Assembly (NCBI RefSeq): GCF_014202425.1 | Contig: NZ_JACHGT010000003.1 | Coordinates: 186,001 to 250,000 of the forward strand | Reading direction: 5' to 3' | Origin: Phytomonospora endophytica | GTDB taxonomy: Bacteria > Actinomycetota > Actinomycetes > Mycobacteriales > Micromonosporaceae | Length of the DNA stretch: 64,000 bases | Shown: piece after piece, positions 7,846-16,429 of the stretch | Numbering within the stretch: the stretch's first letter is position 1 | Layout of the letters: each line of letters starts with the position of its first letter | Made by a program: the position numbers and the translations under genes | The notes under the pieces: model-generated | Databases searched by the model: none | What the model saw: only the letters and a program-made list of their open reading frames with translations | Told to the model about the DNA's origin: nothing

Positions 7846-9096
7846 TCAGGCCGCCAGTGTCCTCTCGACGCGCTCCGGCACCGGCTCCTCCTCGGCGGCG
7901 GAACCCCCGCGCCGCGGCCACAGCGCCAGCGCTCCGGCCGTTCCGCCGACCGCCAGAGCCGCCAGCACGGACCACGTGACCGCCAGACCGGCGTGCGCCC
8001 CGAGCCATCCCGCGACGGGGTAGGTGATCAGCCATGCGGCGTGCGACAGGGAGAACTGGGCGGCGAAGGCCTCCGGGATCCGGTTCGGTGCGACCGAGTC
8101 ACGGATGACCCTGCCGGTCGGCGTGATGATCAGCGCCATGCCGACGCCGATGACGCTCCAGACGATCGCCGTGCTCGTCCGGGTGGCCAGTCCCGTCGCG
8201 ACGAGGACCGTCGCGGTGATCGTTCCGGTGACCAGGACGGCGGCGCCGGTCACCATGACGGTGCGTTCGGCGATCCGGTCGAGGAGCCGGGGGAGGGTGA
8301 GCGCGGCGGTGAGCGTCCCCGCGCCGGAGGCGGCGAGCATCCACGCGACCTCCGACTGCGAGCCGCCGAGTTCGTCGCGGACGAAGTTGACGGTGCTGAC
8401 GACGACGATCGAACCGGCCGCCGCGACCACCAGGTTCAGGGCCAGGACGCCGCGCAGCCGCGGTGTCGCGAGGAAGGTCCTGATCCCGGCGGCCGCCTTG
8501 TCCCAGGCCCGGGCGTGGGCACTGGGGCGGGCGTCGGGAACGCGCGTCGACCCGATGAGCAGGGAGGCGAGAACGAATCCCGCCGACGTGCCCACGAACA
8601 GTGCGTCGAAACCGATGAAGGCCAGGGCCACCGCCGCCAGTACCGGACTGAGCAGGCTCTCCATGGTGGACGCCACCTGGGAGGCCGACAGGGCGCGTGT
8701 GTAGGCGGCCTTGTCGGTGACGATGTCGGGGATGACGGCCTGGAAGGTGGGCGTGAACGCCGCCGACGCCGCCTGGAGCACGCCGACCAGCAGGTATATC
8801 TGCCAGATCTCGGTCACGAACGGCAGGGCCAGGACGACCAGGGCGCGGACCAGGTCGAGAGCGATGAGGAAGGCCCTGCGCGGGAGCCGGTCGACGTACG
8901 CGGCGGCGAGGGGCGCTATCACGACGTACAGGACCATCTTGATGGTGAGGGCGGTGCCGAGGACCGTGCCGGCGCGGGGTCCCGCGAGGTCGTAGGCGAG
9001 CAGTCCGAGGGCGACGGTCGTCAGCCCGGTGCCGAACAGGGCGACGAGCTGAGCGCTGAAGAGGTGGCGGTAGTCGCGGATGGCGAAGAGTCGCAT
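7846..9096 (-). CDS. MFS transporter (MFS_3/EntS-like)
   Basis: 416 residues beginning MRLFAIRDYRHLFSAQ, with about 12 hydrophobic helices and an R-D-YRxLF N-terminus typical of the MFS_3 efflux group. The ATG at 9096 is preceded by GAAAGGAAA. The 140 bases upstream contain a strong hairpin and a short frame with a very good ribosome site (see the separate entry), which may attenuate expression. Substrate not predictable. Confidence 0.88.
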   Translation of the reverse strand: MRLFAIRDYRHLFSAQLVALFGTGLTTVALGLLAYDLAGPRAGTVLGTALTIKMVLYVVIAPLAAAYVDRLPRRAFLIALDLVRALVVLALPFVTEIWQIYLLVGVLQAASAAFTPTFQAVIPDIVTDKAAYTRALSASQVASTMESLLSPVLAAVALAFIGFDALFVGTSAGFVLASLLIGSTRVPDARPSAHARAWDKAAAGIRTFLATPRLRGVLALNLVVAAAGSIVVVSTVNFVRDELGGSQSEVAWMLAASGAGTLTAALTLPRLLDRIAERTVMVTGAAVLVTGTITATVLVATGLATRTSTAIVWSVIGVGMALIITPTGRVIRDSVAPNRIPEAFAAQFSLSHAAWLITYPVAGWLGAHAGLAVTWSVLAALAVGGTAGALALWPRRGGSAAEEEPVPERVERTLAA

Positions 9097-9239
9097 GGCG
9101 GTTTCCTTTCGTGCCCATGCGGTGGGGCGCGGCCGCGAGGTGACGGCCGCGCCCCACGAGCGGATCTTGCCGTGAGGCCGTGCACTGGCGTGGAGATGAG
9201 TCCGCTGCGACAGGGACAGGACAGGTCGAGGTGAGGCAT
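9097..9239 (-). promoter_or_regulatory. Possible leader peptide and attenuator before the MFS gene
   Basis: On the minus strand an ATG at 9239 follows GGAGG with six-base spacing and opens a frame beginning MPHLDLSCPCRSGL that overlaps the MFS start. Between them lies a hairpin with 14-base arms (9122-9157), ending 25 bases before the MFS ATG. Two competing stems are possible: 9159-9164 with 9201-9206, and 9143-9148 with 9176-9181, the latter using part of the hairpin arm. This layout resembles ribosome-mediated attenuation of drug-efflux genes, but it is inferred from sequence alone. Confidence 0.4.
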
Positions 9240-9268
9240 GGGTTTCCTCCGTCATGGGCCGTCTGTGG

Positions 9269-10057
9269 TCAGTGGTGCGCGTGCTCGGCGTGCCGCATGT
9301 GGACCGCCTCCTTGGCGGTGGCGTGCAGCGTGAACTCCGCCGTGCGGACGACGTCACCGTGCTGGAAGTCGAGGTACAGCCGGTAAACGCCACCGGTGGG
9401 CGCGACCACCATGAACGTGATGTCGGGCCCCGGTGTGACGTCCGCGCCGCTCTCCGGGTGGACGTGCAAATAGCCCAGGTCCCCACCGCGCAGGGCCACC
9501 AGGTGCCCATACGCGCCCAGGTAGGGCTGAAGGTCGGTGACGGGTGCGCCTTCGCGGCTCACCGTGAGCGTCAGCGGGGTCGCCGCGCCGGGCGCGAGCT
9601 CGCCGTCGAGGGTCACGGTGTACTCGCCGATCCGCGCGGTCCTGTTGTCCTCGGTGAACGTCCTGGGCTCGTACAGCCCGCCGACCGAGGCGTCGACGCC
9701 GAGGGTCAGGCTCCGGCCGTGGCCGGTCGGGTGGATGTCGGCGAAGAACCGCCACGCGCCCGGTGCGAGGGTCAGCTCGGCGGTCCAGGTGCCGTTCCCG
9801 TCGCGTACCGGGTGCACATGCTGGAACCTCGCGGTGTCGCGCCGGACGGCGATGAAGTGGAGTTCCTTCTCATGCTCGGGCTCGAACTCGGTCACCGGCC
9901 GCCCGTCGGGGCCGGTGATCCGGAAGGTGACCAGCCGCGCCCCGCCGGTGAGGATCGGCGAGTCGAGTTCGAAGGTGTACCCGTCCTCGGAGACCGACAG
10001 GCCGCCGGGGCGGGCTCCGCCGTGACCGTTCATGTCGTGCTCGCCGTGGCCGTTCAT
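9269..10057 (-). CDS. His-rich, copper-locus-type protein
   Basis: 262 residues from the ATG at 10057, chosen for GGAGG just upstream and because earlier in-frame ATGs lie close to or inside the copper operator. The N-terminus is rich in His and Met (MNGHGEHDMNGHGG) and the C-terminus ends HMRHAEHAHH, both plausible Cu ligands. The middle has repeated beta-sandwich-like segments (FRITGPDGRPV, LHVHPE) seen in uncharacterised proteins of actinobacterial copper operons. No clear signal peptide. Its position behind a CsoR-type site implies induction by copper; the biochemical role is unknown. Confidence 0.72.
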   Translation of the reverse strand: MNGHGEHDMNGHGGARPGGLSVSEDGYTFELDSPILTGGARLVTFRITGPDGRPVTEFEPEHEKELHFIAVRRDTARFQHVHPVRDGNGTWTAELTLAPGAWRFFADIHPTGHGRSLTLGVDASVGGLYEPRTFTEDNRTARIGEYTVTLDGELAPGAATPLTLTVSREGAPVTDLQPYLGAYGHLVALRGGDLGYLHVHPESGADVTPGPDITFMVVAPTGGVYRLYLDFQHGDVVRTAEFTLHATAKEAVHMRHAEHAHH

Positions 10058-10115
10058 GATGCCTCCATGTGGGACGTGCGCCGTGGCGCCGTTCTGCTCG
10101 TTGACCATGCCGAGC

Positions 10116-10136
10116 ATATACCCCTAGGGGGTATAT
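10116..10136. promoter_or_regulatory. CsoR-type copper operator
   Basis: The 21-base near-palindrome ATATACCCC-TAG-GGGGTATAT (10116-10136, arms sharing bases at the centre) matches the TACCC...GGGTA pattern bound by CsoR repressors. It sits 58 bases upstream of the His-rich protein's start. No csoR gene is in the window, so the regulator would be encoded elsewhere. Confidence 0.75.
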
Positions 10137-10178
10137 TGGAATGGTGATCCACGTCATGGGGGAGGCATGTTCGTACGG

Positions 10179-12149
10179 TCAGCCCGTGGGCACCAGGGGG
10201 AACACGGCCACGTCACGGTCGAAGCAGACGATGAGGCGGCCGTCCGGCGTGGCGGCGAGCGCCCTGACCGGCTCGGGGAACCGCATGTCGGGCCGAATCC
10301 TGATCAGGGTGGTGAGGTTCCACATCTCGACACCCTTCCCACTGGTCGTCACCGCGACGGGGTGGCCGTCGATCGTGGTCGCGGCCAGTGCTTCGACGGA
10401 ACTGACGGGAAGCGGTCCGACCTGCCGGGCGGCGGCGACGTCCCAGACCTTCACCCACGGCTCGGGCCAGGAGTCGTCGGCGGTGAGAGCGAAGGACCGT
10501 CCGCCCGCGACGGTGGCGGCCACGAGGCGCACCGGCTTGCCGTTGCCTCCGGTGGTCTGGAGGCCGGTGTCGCGGTTGGAGGCGAGGTCGCGGACCTTGA
10601 AGCCGCCGCCCCAGCGCCCGAGCACGGCGACGGGCCGCTCGTCGAGGGCGGTGACGGCGAGATCTTGCACCCACCGGTGGTCGCTCTTGCGGGGCTTGCC
10701 GGTCTCCTCGCCCGTGCGCAGATCCCAGACCCGGATGGTCTTGTCGTCGCCGGCGGTGATGGCACGGGGCATGTCGCCTCCGCCGTCGGCACCGATCGCG
10801 GTGATCGGGCGGCGGTGGACGGTCGACGCCTCCCTCACCTGCTTCCCGATCGCGAGGTCCCAGGTCCGGACCTCGCCTTCGGTGTCTCCGGTGACGGCCG
10901 TGCCCCGCCCGTCCACCTCGGTCGCCGCCACGGCGGTGACGGCACCGGTGTGGCCGGTCAGCGGCGGGCACACCTCGTCTCCGGTGTCGAGGTCCCAGAC
11001 CCGGACGGTCCGGTCTTCGCTCCCGGTGACCACCACCGGCCGCCCGGCGACCGACGTGGTCGCCACGGCGGTGATCGCGGCGTCATGGCGGACCGGTTTC
11101 CCCACCGTCCCATTGACGACCAGTTCCGACACCCGGATCGACCCGTAGCTACAGGTGGACACCACCACCTGCCGACCGTCCAGCACCGCCGTCGCCAACG
11201 TGTTCGGCGTGGAGGTGTGCTGGGGGAACAGCTCGCCGACCGGTTCCATCGTGGCCAGGTCCCACAGCTGGACGGCCGGTTCTTCGTCGACGCAGAGGAC
11301 CGCGACGATCCGGCCGTCGACGACCGTGATGGCCGCGCCCTCCAGATGATCCGGCCGGGGGAACGTGCCGACCGGTAGCCCGGTGGCGAGATCCGACACC
11401 CGCGTCGTCGTCTGGTAGCCGCCGGAGATCACCACGGCCTGTCCGCCGGGCAGCTCGCCGACGGCGATCGCGCCGACGTAGCCCGTATGCGCGGTGAACG
11501 GCTTTCCCACCGGCTCACCGGTCTCCAGATCCCATACGTGCACGGCCGGGCCGCCACCGGTGACGGCCACCCAGCGTCCGTCCAGCACGGCGGTCGCCAC
11601 GGTGTAGACCGGGCCGGTGTGTTCGCGGAACGGCGCCATCACCTCTTCCCGGGTTTCGAGGTCCCACACGCGCACGGTGTGGTCATAGCAGCCGGTGACG
11701 ACCACCCGGCGGCCCTGCCGCTCCCCGACGGCGAGGGCCTGCACGCTGTCGGCGTGAAGGTGGAGAGGTTCTCCCACCGGCTTTCCCGACGCGAGATCCC
11801 ATACCCGGATCGTTTCGTCGTCACCACCGCTGACCACGACCTCGCGGCCGTCCAGAACGGACAGGGCCACCGTCCGCACGCCGTTGGTGTGACCGGTCCA
11901 GGGGGCGCCGACCTGCTCGCCCGTCGACAGATCCCACACCCGGACGGTCTTGTCGCCGCTCGCGGTGACCGCCACCGCCCGTCCATCGAGGACGGTGGTC
12001 GCCACCGTCGACACCCAGCCGGTGTGGCCGCCGATGTTCCCCAAAGGCGGGCAGGACGTGACGCCCTTCGGCAGCAGACTGCTCCACACCTGTCGCCATC
12101 CTTCGGTGCGTGCGGGATCAAGTGGAAGTTCCTCATGAAATGCCGACAT
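10179..12149 (-). CDS. WD40-repeat beta-propeller protein
   Basis: 656 residues composed almost wholly of about 13 to 14 repeats of a pattern like VRVWDLxTGxxVG...GHTxxVxxVA, enough for two seven-bladed propellers. Some blades are degenerate (VSDL, VSEL in place of VWDL). The first 35 residues lack repeats and lack a signal peptide or membrane helix, so the protein is probably cytoplasmic. Actinomycete WD40 arrays are often fused to STAND ATPase or kinase domains; none is present here. Function unknown. Confidence 0.85.
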   Translation of the reverse strand: MSAFHEELPLDPARTEGWRQVWSSLLPKGVTSCPPLGNIGGHTGWVSTVATTVLDGRAVAVTASGDKTVRVWDLSTGEQVGAPWTGHTNGVRTVALSVLDGREVVVSGGDDETIRVWDLASGKPVGEPLHLHADSVQALAVGERQGRRVVVTGCYDHTVRVWDLETREEVMAPFREHTGPVYTVATAVLDGRWVAVTGGGPAVHVWDLETGEPVGKPFTAHTGYVGAIAVGELPGGQAVVISGGYQTTTRVSDLATGLPVGTFPRPDHLEGAAITVVDGRIVAVLCVDEEPAVQLWDLATMEPVGELFPQHTSTPNTLATAVLDGRQVVVSTCSYGSIRVSELVVNGTVGKPVRHDAAITAVATTSVAGRPVVVTGSEDRTVRVWDLDTGDEVCPPLTGHTGAVTAVAATEVDGRGTAVTGDTEGEVRTWDLAIGKQVREASTVHRRPITAIGADGGGDMPRAITAGDDKTIRVWDLRTGEETGKPRKSDHRWVQDLAVTALDERPVAVLGRWGGGFKVRDLASNRDTGLQTTGGNGKPVRLVAATVAGGRSFALTADDSWPEPWVKVWDVAAARQVGPLPVSSVEALAATTIDGHPVAVTTSGKGVEMWNLTTLIRIRPDMRFPEPVRALAATPDGRLIVCFDRDVAVFPLVPTG

Positions 12150-12197
12150 GCGGTGCAGAGTAGCCAGTCGCGCCCGGCGCGGGGCTCGACGGCCTCG

Positions 12198-12659
12198 CTA
12201 CGCGCGCCGTGCGGGCATCAGGGCCGCGACGGCGAGGCCGGCGAAGGCGAGGACGCCGGCCGCGGTCCGGGCGGCGTGCGCGATCTGCCAGCGGTCCCGC
12301 GTGTCCGTCCAGTCCGCGGGCGGTGCGGAGACGCTCCAGCCGAGCTGGTCGGAGTTGATCGGGAGGTTCACCACCAGCGTGAGGCCGAAGACGAAGAGCA
12401 GGAGGGCGAACGCGGCGACGGTGAGTCCGCGTGCGTTGGTCTTGCGGGTCAGGTAGACCAGTAGTGCCGTGGTGAGCAGTGCGGGGATCAGGGTCACGGT
12501 GGCGAGTGTGTCCAGGGAGTCGAGTTCGACGAGCCGGACCTGGGTGTAGGCGGTGGCGTCGAATTTCCGCAGCGACAGTTCCAGGACGAGGACCCCGGTG
12601 AGGAATCCGGCGAACAGGCCGCTGAACAGCAGCCCGGCGAATCGCACGTACCGTGTCAT
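12198..12659 (-). CDS. DUF1772 (anthrone-oxygenase-like) membrane protein
   Basis: 153 residues with four hydrophobic helices, at roughly residues 8-28, 50-70, 80-100 and 130-150, a layout typical of DUF1772. The ATG at 12659 was preferred because GGAG lies seven bases upstream; an ATG at 12665 is too close. The promoter appears to lie inside a long interrupted palindrome immediately upstream. Function unproven; some relatives are anthrone oxygenases. Confidence 0.75.
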   Translation of the reverse strand: MTRYVRFAGLLFSGLFAGFLTGVLVLELSLRKFDATAYTQVRLVELDSLDTLATVTLIPALLTTALLVYLTRKTNARGLTVAAFALLLFVFGLTLVVNLPINSDQLGWSVSAPPADWTDTRDRWQIAHAARTAAGVLAFAGLAVAALMPARRA

Positions 12660-12692
12660 GATCATGCTCCTTCGAGTTTCGGATCGTACGAG

Positions 12693-12731
12693 ACTCATAT
12701 TAAAGTCTTGCGACCATCAAGCAATATGAGT
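12693..12731. promoter_or_regulatory. Interrupted palindrome with embedded promoter
   Basis: Perfect outer arms ACTCATATT (12693-12701) and AATATGAGT (12723-12731) enclose inner arms CTTG/CAAG (12707-12710 and 12718-12721). On the minus strand a TTGCTT box, 16 bases and TAATAT give a plausible promoter for the DUF1772 gene, located inside the palindrome. A repressor of TetR or PadR type is likely, but no candidate gene adjoins. Confidence 0.6.
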
Positions 12732-12742
12732 TACGTAACACA

Positions 12743-12841
12743 TTCGCACCCGACCGTCCTTTGTAGATTCAATGTGCGAAACGGAGCCCTGGCCACGGTA
12801 AGGTCCAACGGCCTGAAGTGGACGATCTACAAAGGACGGTC
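12743..12841. repeat. Two interleaved inverted repeats
   Basis: Arm A TTCGCAC (12743-12749) pairs with GTGCGAA (12774-12780). Arm B, 17 bases at 12752-12768, is a perfect inverted copy of 12825-12841. Because one arm of each lies inside the loop of the other, the pairs are interleaved and could form a pseudoknot or two alternative structures. They lie 114 bases upstream of the subtilase start. Confidence 0.6.
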
Positions 12842-12954
12842 ACCGTCGGTGGGCGGCCCTCGTGGTTCGCCGTCGAGCGACCGGTCCGTGACGACACCCC
12901 GTGCGTTCGGCTCGGGCGCGCCGGCGTCCACGCTCGACGATTGGGGAACGTTTC

Positions 12955-15900
12955 GTGAACCACCGCCCTTGGCTCGCATCCGCGGGCATCGCATCCGTCC
13001 TCTTGGCCACCCTCACCACCGGAACGGCGCACGCCGACCCGGTCCTGCCCGGCTCCGCGGCCTTCACCCCGGCCGAACGCGCACGGGCCGGCACCGTCGG
13101 TCTCGTCACCGGGGACAAGGTCCTCGTCTCACCCACCGGCAAGTTCGCCTTCTTACCCGGCGAAGGGCGCGAGGACGTCGGCTACGTCGCCTACACCGAG
13201 GACGCCGAACAGCACGTCATCCCGCGCGACGCCTTGCCGCTGCTCCGCCGAGGCGTGCTCGACGAGAGTCTGTTCAACGTCACCGGGCTCGTGCGTGACG
13301 GTTTCGGCGACGGCGGCTCGCTGCCGCTGATCGTGCAGGACGACGGTGGATCGATGTCGGCGTCCTCTTTGGACGGTGTGACGGTCGTGCGGAACCTGGA
13401 GAGCATCGACGCGAAAGCGGTGGAGGTGCCCCCGGAGGAGGCCGTCGGATTCTGGGCGGGCCTCACCCCGAAAGCGGGGGCACTGAGCCCCGGGCTCACG
13501 CACGTGTGGCTCGACGGGAAGGTCGAGGTGCTCCTCGACGAATCCGTTCCGCAGGTCGGCGCCCCGGACGCCTGGGCCGCCGGTTACACCGGATCCGGTG
13601 TCACGACCGCGATCCTGGACACCGGCTACGACCCGACGCATCCCGACCTCGCCGGCAAGGTCGCCGAGGCCGTCGACTTCACCCGGACCTCGCCGGGCGC
13701 GATCGACGGCCATGGACACGGCACGCACGTGGCGTCCACCGTGGCCGGTTCCGGCGCCGCTTCGGACGGGCGGTACAAGGGCGTGGCCCCCGACGCGTCG
13801 CTGATCGTCGGCAAGGTGCTCAACGACTCCGGGAGCGGTTCGCAGAGCGGGATCATCGCGGGCATGGAGTGGGCCGCCGAACAGGGCGCCGCGGTGGTCA
13901 ACATGTCCCTCGGGAGCGGGCCCACGGACGGCACGAGCCCGATGGACCGGGCCGTCAACGAGATCAGCGAGGCGACGGGCACGCTGTTCGTGATCGCCGC
14001 GGGCAACGACGGGTGCGTCGCGTGCGTGACGAGCCCGTCCACCGCCGACGCGGCGCTGTCGGTGGGAAGCGTGACCAAGTCCGACGACCTCAGCGGCTTC
14101 TCCAGCCAGGGTCCCCGAGTCGGCGACTACGCCGTCAAACCCGACATCGCGGCCCCGGGCAGCGCCATCACCGCCGCGAGGGCGACCGGAACCGCACTCG
14201 GCGAGCCGGAAGGCGACTTCTACACCACCGCCAGCGGGACGTCGATGGCCACGCCGCACGTCACCGGCGCGGTGGCGATCCTGAAGCAGGCGCATCCCGA
14301 CTGGACGGCCGAGCGGCTCAAGGCCGCGCTGATGGGCTCGGCGACGGGCCTCGACGGGCTGTCGGTCTACCAGCAGGGCGCGGGACGTCTCGACGTGTCC
14401 ACCGCGATCTCCGCGGCCGTCACGCCGAGCACGGGCAGCCTGTCCTTCGGGAACTTCGCCCACCCGCACGACCAGACGCCGGTGGGAAAGACCGTCACCT
14501 ACACCAACGCCTCCGGTGCCGCCGTGGCACTGACCATGAGCGTGACCGGCGGCAACAGCGGACTGTTCACATTGGATAAGACCGCCGTCACGGTTCCCGC
14601 CGGCGGAACCGCAGAGGTCACCGTCACGGCGAACCCCTCCGCGGACCAGACCGTCGGCGCGCAGTCCGCCGTGCTCGCCGCCACCGGCGGTGGCGGCACC
14701 GTGCGCACGGCCGTCGGCGCCAACCTCGAAGCCGAGAAGTTCGACATCACCATCGACGCCACGGCCCGCGAAGGCGGCACAGTGGACGCCCTCTTCGGCG
14801 GATGGTTCGACCTCGACAGCGGTGAGGGCGAGTCCTTCCACGAGGCGGACGACATCACCGTGCGCCTGCCCGCCGGGCGCTACGAGCTGCTCGGCTACGT
14901 CGCCACCGAGGCCACGGGCGAGGTCACCGCGTTCGCCACCGACGTCATCATCACCGACGCCGGGCAGACGGTGGTCTGGGACGCCAGGAAGGGCAGGCGC
15001 GACGATGTGAACCTCGACCCCAAGGACGAGCGGCTCGACATCGGCACACTGAGACTGAGCGCCATGAACGTCACCGAGAACTGGTACCACAGCTTCAACT
15101 GGTGGCTCGACGACACGGTCAAGGCGTACACGGTGCCGAGCGCGACGATGCTCGGCAAGTACTTCACCTACCAGTTCCAGGCGCAGTACGTCAGCCCGGA
15201 CGGGTCGGCTAACCCGTACCGCTACAACGTCTCGTATCCCACCGCGGGCAAGATCCCGGCGGGCACGGTGCGCACGGTGAGGAACTCGGCGCTGCAGCGA
15301 GACGACGAGACGTACCACTCCCAAGGCACGGCGATCACCGGATACCGCCAGGACTACAGCGCCGACGACGGAGGCGTTACCGAGGCCGTCGAGCAGGTAC
15401 TGCCGGGCAAGGCGACCGTGTACTTCACCCCGGGAGCGTGGGTGAGCGAGCTGTACGTCGGCGACTTCGACGGGGGAGCGACGGAGGTGGCGTCGAGCCT
15501 GTCCACGAAGATCAGGGGCAGGACGGCGCATCCGGTGTGGAACAAGGCTCCGCTGGGGGCCACCTCGTACGGTTCCCGTTTCGCCGACGACATTCACATC
15601 GGGGCGGCGTTGTTCGACGACGCGAGCCGGGGCGTTCTCTCCGACTCCTACCTCGTGGCGACCGGTACGTCGGTGTTGTCGCTGAACGGTGAGGAGCTCG
15701 TCGCCAACGAGGACCCGTGCGACGTGAACACCGCGCTGGCCACCGGGGCGAGTGGAACCGCGACGCTCACCTGCACCGCGACCCGGTCGGTCGACTGGTC
15801 CCCGCTCGGGACGACGTCGAGCGCGCGGTGGACCTTCGCCACCGTGCCGCCCCCGGCCGACGAGGGAGCGGACCTGCCGCTGAACTCGGTGGCGCTCGGA

Positions 15901-16191
15901 TCGGCGAGCGTCGTCAACGGCTACGCCCCGGCGACGGCCATGCAGTTCGTGACGCTGGACGCCTTCGCCTACGGCGAGGGCTACGCGGGCACCAGGCGGC
16001 TGACCTTCGAGGTGTCGTACGACGACGGCGTGACGTGGAAGAGGATCATCGTGCACCGGACCGGCGACCACGCGACGGCTTCGCTGAAGCACCCGGCGGG
16101 AGCGACCTTCGTGTCGACGCGACTGTCCTTGGTGGACAACGCGGGCAACACGGCGACCGTGACCACGATCAGGTCCTATGGCCTGAAGTAG
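12955..16191 (+). CDS. Secreted S8-family subtilisin-like serine protease
   Basis: 1078 residues from a GTG at 12955. A signal peptide (basic NHRPW start, hydrophobic core, cleavage after AHA) precedes a pro-region. The S8 triad is Asp222 (ILDTGYD), His255 (GHGTH) and Ser430 (SGTSMATPH), with the oxyanion Asn in AAGNDG. After the protease domain comes a beta-sandwich region (about 500-600) and about 450 residues of uncharacterised secreted sequence. Export and autoprocessing are expected. The substrate is unknown; it stands alone, preceded by interleaved inverted repeats. Confidence 0.92.
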   Translation: MNHRPWLASAGIASVLLATLTTGTAHADPVLPGSAAFTPAERARAGTVGLVTGDKVLVSPTGKFAFLPGEGREDVGYVAYTEDAEQHVIPRDALPLLRRGVLDESLFNVTGLVRDGFGDGGSLPLIVQDDGGSMSASSLDGVTVVRNLESIDAKAVEVPPEEAVGFWAGLTPKAGALSPGLTHVWLDGKVEVLLDESVPQVGAPDAWAAGYTGSGVTTAILDTGYDPTHPDLAGKVAEAVDFTRTSPGAIDGHGHGTHVASTVAGSGAASDGRYKGVAPDASLIVGKVLNDSGSGSQSGIIAGMEWAAEQGAAVVNMSLGSGPTDGTSPMDRAVNEISEATGTLFVIAAGNDGCVACVTSPSTADAALSVGSVTKSDDLSGFSSQGPRVGDYAVKPDIAAPGSAITAARATGTALGEPEGDFYTTASGTSMATPHVTGAVAILKQAHPDWTAERLKAALMGSATGLDGLSVYQQGAGRLDVSTAISAAVTPSTGSLSFGNFAHPHDQTPVGKTVTYTNASGAAVALTMSVTGGNSGLFTLDKTAVTVPAGGTAEVTVTANPSADQTVGAQSAVLAATGGGGTVRTAVGANLEAEKFDITIDATAREGGTVDALFGGWFDLDSGEGESFHEADDITVRLPAGRYELLGYVATEATGEVTAFATDVIITDAGQTVVWDARKGRRDDVNLDPKDERLDIGTLRLSAMNVTENWYHSFNWWLDDTVKAYTVPSATMLGKYFTYQFQAQYVSPDGSANPYRYNVSYPTAGKIPAGTVRTVRNSALQRDDETYHSQGTAITGYRQDYSADDGGVTEAVEQVLPGKATVYFTPGAWVSELYVGDFDGGATEVASSLSTKIRGRTAHPVWNKAPLGATSYGSRFADDIHIGAALFDDASRGVLSDSYLVATGTSVLSLNGEELVANEDPCDVNTALATGASGTATLTCTATRSVDWSPLGTTSSARWTFATVPPPADEGADLPLNSVALGSASVVNGYAPATAMQFVTLDAFAYGEGYAGTRRLTFEVSYDDGVTWKRIIVHRTGDHATASLKHPAGATFVSTRLSLVDNAGNTATVTTIRSYGLK

Positions 16192-16203
16192 ACGGACCCG
16201 ACA

Positions 16204-16227
16204 GGGCGCCCTCGGCTGGGGGCGCCC
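16204..16227. terminator. Hairpin after the subtilase gene
   Basis: GGGCGCCC arms at 16204-16211 and 16220-16227 enclose an eight-base loop 12 bases after the stop codon. There is no T tract. Confidence 0.55.
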
Positions 16228-16429
16228 GGTCGGCCGCCTGCCGGTGGGGGAGTGTTCCGTGCCCGCTCCGCGTCGAATGCCCGCCGGACTGACGAGTCGC
16301 AACTGCCAGACGACGAGCGCGGCGGTCGGCCGTGTCGCCTTCTATGGAGAGGGCGGCCGGCATAGCCGTCGATTGACCTCTCCTCCTCGGTCCCGGCGTT
16401 CTTCGCCCCAGCGGACGCCGGGGTCCTGA

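Noticed and set aside
13153-16302. A 1049-codon open frame antisense to the subtilase gene
   Set aside because: High GC leaves few stop codons; the plus strand has the signal peptide and catalytic triad, and the antisense product resembles nothing.
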